Part shown: one piece after another, positions 60,890-64,000 of the stretch
Position numbering within the stretch: the stretch's first letter is position 1
Layout of the letters: each line of letters starts with the position of its first letter
From: Ardenticatenaceae bacterium
GTDB taxonomy: Bacteria > Chloroflexota > Anaerolineae > Promineifilales > Promineifilaceae
Reading direction: 5' to 3'
Length of the DNA stretch: 64,000 nt
Assembly (NCBI GenBank): GCA_020634375.1
Contig: JACKBX010000010.1
Span: 242,904 to 306,903, forward strand
Program-made: the position numbers and the translations under genes
The notes under the pieces: generated by a model
Databases searched by the model: none
Told to the model about the DNA's origin: nothing
Seen by the model: the letters and a program-made list of their open reading frames with translations, nothing else

Positions 60890-62226
60890 TCCTTGCTCCT
60901 TTGGGGCAGGCCAGGAGGAAGCTGCTGACGTATTTGTTGTAGTTGGGTCAGCAAGGGGGAGGTGCTGCCGTAAGTGCGTTGGGATTGGTGTGCCATTTGT
61001 TCTAAAGCATCAATCAGGCGTAGGGCCATGACTTCGCTGATGTCGGCGGGATGCCCTTCGCGGCGGGCACGCTGCACCCCTTCGACGATGGCTTGAATCA
61101 TGGTCATTTCGGCTTCGGCGCGGGCCATTTCGAGTTCTTCTAGGGCAACGGCCGTACCGTCTGCTTCTTGAATTTGCCGCTGCATTTCCCAATCAATCTG
61201 CCAATTCTTTACATATTGGGCTGTCACCGATTCTGGCAGCTCCAGGCGATTGACAACGACGCTAAGGAGTTCAATGCCGCGTTCACGCAAAATCTGGCGC
61301 AGTTGACGACCCAAATCTTGCTGAATAGCACGGTATGGTTCGCGGTTGTCGTGTGTCAGATGCAAAATCTCATCCAGGCGGTAACGGCGAATAATGGCGG
61401 CGAGGCGGGCGCGGCTCATACGTTCTGGCAGGGTGTCCCATCCGGCCACAAAATTGTCGGGGAGGATGGTTTGCGCGTAAGCGGCCGCACGAACAGCTTC
61501 TTCATCATAAGGGTAGGGTGTTCCGGGAGTTGCCGGTTCGCCACCGCCGCTAACACGGAAAACCAGGTGAACGTCAGCTTTTATGGCAATGCCATCTTTA
61601 GTGACGAGGGGGATGTCGGAAACAATGCGTTCTTGCTGCCGCAGATCGAGGATGGTGTGAATGATTTCGAAGCGTTCCAGATTGTGTTTGCCAGGGCCAA
61701 GGATGCGTTGGAAACGGCCGTTCAACTCCGTTACCGCCACCTCACTCCCTGTAATCTTGATTTGTCCAGGCCCACCCACGCGCAACAGCACCGATTTTCG
61801 CCGCTCCAACGCCAACTTCGGAGCAGTAATGTCCAATGGTTTGCCACGGCTTTGTCCCCCAGATTGCAAACGATACAAAAAATCATTCGCTGCCTGACGC
61901 GTGGGCATATCATACAAAATTTGCACCAGGCTCACCGTCGCTCTTCGCGCCAACACCCAGCCCGCCACAACCGGGATGAAATGTCTCAGCACACGCGGAT
62001 GTAGCAATTCTGCCACCGTCACAAAAACGGACGGAAGAGGCAGGAAAGGCAACTTGTTCTGCCAAAATTGCTGAACTGTTAGCGTTAAATCCGGCCGTTC
62101 CAAATAATGCGCAAAGGCCCAGTAAGCGATAAGGGCGAGCGCCAACGTCCAGGGCACAAGTTGGCCAGGCTTCGGCGTCGCCTGCCACCATGTTTGGGAG
62201 CTAGGAGGGCGGCTTCTCAACGTCAT
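60886..62226 (-). CDS. SPFH/band 7 domain membrane protein (copy 2)
   Basis: About 446 residues from ATG 62226, overlapping the preceding stop (ATGA); a longer frame to 62268 is less likely. Two hydrophobic segments near the N-terminus (about 24-36; 60-75). SPFH region: VTELNGRFQRILGPGKHNLERFEIIHTILDLRQQERIVSDIPLVTKDGIAIKADVHLVFRVSG, then a helical stalk (QIQEADGTAVALEELEMARAEAEMTMIQAIVEGVQRARREG) and a C-terminal AMPK-like tail LIDALEQMAHQSQ. Paralogue of the next gene. Confidence 0.8.
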   Translation of the reverse strand: MTLRSRPPSSQTWWQATPKPGQLVPWTLALALIAYWAFAHYLERPDLTLTVQQFWQNKLPFLPLPSVFVTVAELLHPRVLRHFIPVVAGWVLARRATVSLVQILYDMPTRQAANDFLYRLQSGGQSRGKPLDITAPKLALERRKSVLLRVGGPGQIKITGSEVAVTELNGRFQRILGPGKHNLERFEIIHTILDLRQQERIVSDIPLVTKDGIAIKADVHLVFRVSGGGEPATPGTPYPYDEEAVRAAAYAQTILPDNFVAGWDTLPERMSRARLAAIIRRYRLDEILHLTHDNREPYRAIQQDLGRQLRQILRERGIELLSVVVNRLELPESVTAQYVKNWQIDWEMQRQIQEADGTAVALEELEMARAEAEMTMIQAIVEGVQRARREGHPADISEVMALRLIDALEQMAHQSQRTYGSTSPLLTQLQQIRQQLPPGLPQRSKE

Positions 62227-63515
62227 CCAGCCTCTCCTTCCCCAGGGGTGGGCAGCGTACCACTCCACAAACGCAGTTGGCGAGAGGTGTCCATAACCAA
62301 TCCCGCAATAAGATGTTCTGGAACCAGGGCTTGTACAGAAGTGTCAGACATAGCTTCTTCCAACACCTCAATCATGCGTAACATGATAATGTCGGGAAGA
62401 TCGGCCGTTCCTGTACGCCGCATCGCCTCAATATTTTGAATAATGCTTTCAATGATCTCAATTTGTACCCGCGCCCGTGCCTTCTTGACACGCCGCATAA
62501 CCTCAGCATTTCCCTCTGCGCGGCGCACCTGAATTTCTCGTTCCCATCGTGCCTGCCAGTTCTTGATGCGTTGCGTCACAATATCCTCTGGCAGTGTCAA
62601 ATCAGTCGTGCCCATGAAAATCACTTCAATACCCTGAAGTTCAAAATCACGGGCTAACTGACTAGTAACACGCTGCTGAATATCCTCCAATGGGACAATG
62701 TGGTCATCATCTACACGATACAGCTCATCTAACGAGTATTTTGCCAGTTCCATCACCAGCATACCAGCGGCGCGAGAGCATACCTGTTCTGTCCAAACAC
62801 GTACCTGTTCCTGCATATCAATACTATTGGCATAACTAACACGGAAGATAGCATCCCGATCATAAGGATATTGAATACCGCTATCAGCCAGTTCAGGTAA
62901 ATTTTGTCGGACGCGAAACGTGACAAAAACATTGGTTTCAATGGGGATGCCATCGCGGGTAGTTGCTTTTACAGGTTGGATGCGCACATGAGGGCGCAAA
63001 TCTATCACCTCGCGTACTTTTTCACCTTTGTAAAGCATGACAAAACCGGGCCCTGCGGCTCGCTGAAAACTATTTTTCTGGTCAATTGCCAACGCCTGAT
63101 GACTATGTACCATACCAGCCTTTAGCGTTTTGAATGTTTCAGATAGGGCATCGGGGTCAGACACCGGCTTGTCTGTAACTACGCGTCGGCGAGATTGCTC
63201 CGGTTTAGTTTTGAAAAGATTTTTGAGGTAACTTTTAGCCTGCTGCTGGTAATATTGCCACAAGAGTATGAGACCCTGAGACCACCCTTCGCCACCACCA
63301 ACAGGCAAAACAAACTGCGAAAAGTAGAGCAGCCCAAACATAAAGGCCAGTCCCAATGCAACTATCCAGATGATACTTCCAAAAATGGTGAAAGGAACGC
63401 CAATGGAATCTTCAAGGAAGTAACCAATGACGGCAAGAACTAAGGCGGCCAATAGCAGGCTGAGGACGCCGATACTTGTAGAGGGTCTGGGTTGAGATTC
63501 TTTCCGTTTTGCCAA
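62223..63515 (-). CDS. SPFH/band 7 domain membrane protein (copy 1)
   Basis: About 431 residues if started at TTG 63515 (ACAGGTG upstream); the frame is open to 63632 but upstream codons lack a plausible start. Hydrophobic segments SLLLAALVLAVIGYFL and IWIVALGLAFMFGLLYF lie near the N-terminus. SPFH region: FVMLYKGEKVREVIDLRPHVRIQPVKATTRDGIPIETNVFVTFRV, then stalk and V-L-E-E-A-M-S-D-T tail. It shares layout with copy 2. SPFH proteins form ring-like membrane cages around proteases or rafts. The operon order is copy 1, copy 2, helical-repeat protein. Confidence 0.75.
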   Translation of the reverse strand: MAKRKESQPRPSTSIGVLSLLLAALVLAVIGYFLEDSIGVPFTIFGSIIWIVALGLAFMFGLLYFSQFVLPVGGGEGWSQGLILLWQYYQQQAKSYLKNLFKTKPEQSRRRVVTDKPVSDPDALSETFKTLKAGMVHSHQALAIDQKNSFQRAAGPGFVMLYKGEKVREVIDLRPHVRIQPVKATTRDGIPIETNVFVTFRVRQNLPELADSGIQYPYDRDAIFRVSYANSIDMQEQVRVWTEQVCSRAAGMLVMELAKYSLDELYRVDDDHIVPLEDIQQRVTSQLARDFELQGIEVIFMGTTDLTLPEDIVTQRIKNWQARWEREIQVRRAEGNAEVMRRVKKARARVQIEIIESIIQNIEAMRRTGTADLPDIIMLRMIEVLEEAMSDTSVQALVPEHLIAGLVMDTSRQLRLWSGTLPTPGEGEAG

Positions 63516-63625
63516 CGCTGCACCTGTTTTTATGGGTTGTCGGCAGGGCTTATCGTGGGGAACTATACCATAAATTGTGAGGTAGGGTAAACGGATGGAA
63601 CAACTTTTGTGCAACAATATTGCCC

Positions 63626-63653
63626 TTGTCACCGGGCAGAAGGTTGGTATAAT
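63626..63653 (+). promoter_or_regulatory. Promoter of tRNA-Val
   Basis: TTGTCA (63626-63631), 16-base spacer, TATAAT (63648-63653), 13 bases before the tRNA. Confidence 0.65.
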
Positions 63654-63666
63654 TTGGCTCCTGTTT

Positions 63667-63740
<74 letters not shown>

Positions 63741-63755
63741 TTTTTTAGCCTTTTT

Positions 63756-63778
63756 GCCCGCGCAAGAGGGCTTTTTTT
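63756..63778 (+). terminator. Terminator of tRNA-Val
   Basis: GCCC, 8-base loop, GGGC followed by TTTTTTT: short stem with a long T-run 16 bases after the tRNA. Confidence 0.65.
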
Positions 63779-63808
63779 ATATGTCAGAAAGCAAGTTGAG
63801 ACTATTTT

Positions 63809-64000
63809 ATGACCCTCCTTAATGCGTATGATACAGGGTTCGATATTTCGCTAGTTATCACTATGTACGACGCTTGGTCTACTCCCCATACAACGACCAG
63901 AACCCTTTTTTTAAGAAACCTTGATGGAATCACTCTCGACCAAAAAATTGAGAACGCCCGCACCCTGTTAAGAGAATTATCCAATGAAATCAACTACATT
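63809..64000 (+). CDS. Partial gene entering the right edge
   Basis: An open frame from ATG 63809 runs off the window with no stop (64 codons: MTLLNAYDTGFDISLVITMYDAWSTPHTTT...). It has no Shine-Dalgarno. Composition resembles coding sequence but no motif is recognised. The antisense frame 63802-63993 is rejected. Confidence 0.35.
   Translation, partial: MTLLNAYDTGFDISLVITMYDAWSTPHTTTRTLFLRNLDGITLDQKIENARTLLRELSNEINYI

Larger units (their letters stand above)
170..61720. repeat. Dispersed ACGGCCGT octamer (HIP1-like)
   Basis: The self-complementary octamer ACGGCCGT, often inside GGAAACGGCCGTTTCC, was counted about 85 times by eye. It occurs in genes (usually read as (E)TAV) and between genes, on all parts of the window except the islands listed in the findings. 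First and last seen near 170 and 61715. Confidence 0.9.

Overview
The window is a stretch of bacterial chromosome at medium GC, most likely from a filamentous or multicellular-type Chloroflexota (Anaerolineae-like). That assignment is inference. It rests on the density of STAND/TPR signalling ATPases, pentapeptide and ELWxxDGT repeat proteins, a secreted protein ending in a short hydrophobic ...YLPT-type tail, a DUF368 gene, and leaderless promoters mixed with Shine-Dalgarno genes. No rRNA is present; one tRNA-Val(GAC) lies near the right edge. The most striking genome-wide signal is the octamer palindrome ACGGCCGT, seen about 85 times by eye (roughly one per 750 bases, against about one expected by chance). 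It occurs inside and between genes and resembles the cyanobacterial HIP1 phenomenon, but it is missing from several islands.

Layout. 1-6.3 kb: a giant minus-strand STAND ATPase with about 40 TPRs, preceded by a possible 22-residue membrane peptide and divergent from an orphan FtsZ-like gene. 6.5-16 kb: FtsZ-like, membrane pentapeptide protein, SEC-C protein, HAD phosphatase, a DedA/DUF368 pair (both families linked to undecaprenyl-phosphate recycling), acyl-CoA dehydrogenase, PRC-barrel protein and an MFS transporter, with orphan mini-transcripts in the gaps. 16.2-17.3 kb: two tiny membrane proteins and an SPFH protein. 17.5-26.8 kb: a five-gene operon (ATPase with C-terminal winged helix, two more P-loop ATPases, a 1169-residue STAND-type ATPase, and a radical SAM/SPASM enzyme whose N-terminus carries a duplicated CACPD motif). 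This is the best candidate for an undescribed system, a conflict- or RiPP-like module. 26.9-33.3 kb: cysteine desulfurase-like protein, a leader peptide with terminator ahead of homoserine dehydrogenase, and a PqqD-M50-cNMP fusion protein.

33.3-39.2 kb is a graveyard of mobile DNA: remnants of IS982-, IS701/IS4-, and IS66-type transposases, an IS1-family element, an IS3-family element, and a shattered CoA-transferase gene. 39.3-42.2 kb holds a small membrane protein, EF-P, RNase HII and two toxin-antitoxin pairs back to back. 42.4-47.6 kb is a MarR regulator with a heterodimeric ABC exporter and a decayed extra copy of its C-terminus. 47.7-54.7 kb contains a 2-TM protein with a duplicated PLD-like domain, two tandem-repeat arrays, an unknown protein, a DUF4386 protein and a 17-repeat ELWxxDGT exported protein. 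54.9-63.6 kb carries metabolic and repair genes (GNAT, ICMT-like, MBL hydrolase, Pcm, HAD, phytol/dolichol-kinase-like, PfkB) and an operon of two SPFH paralogues plus a helical-repeat protein.

Intergenic spaces repeatedly carry imperfect palindromes built from short tandem words of at least five different families, probably acting as terminators or RNA hairpins. At least six genes have a -10 box ending exactly 6 nt before the ATG, indicating leaderless mRNAs.
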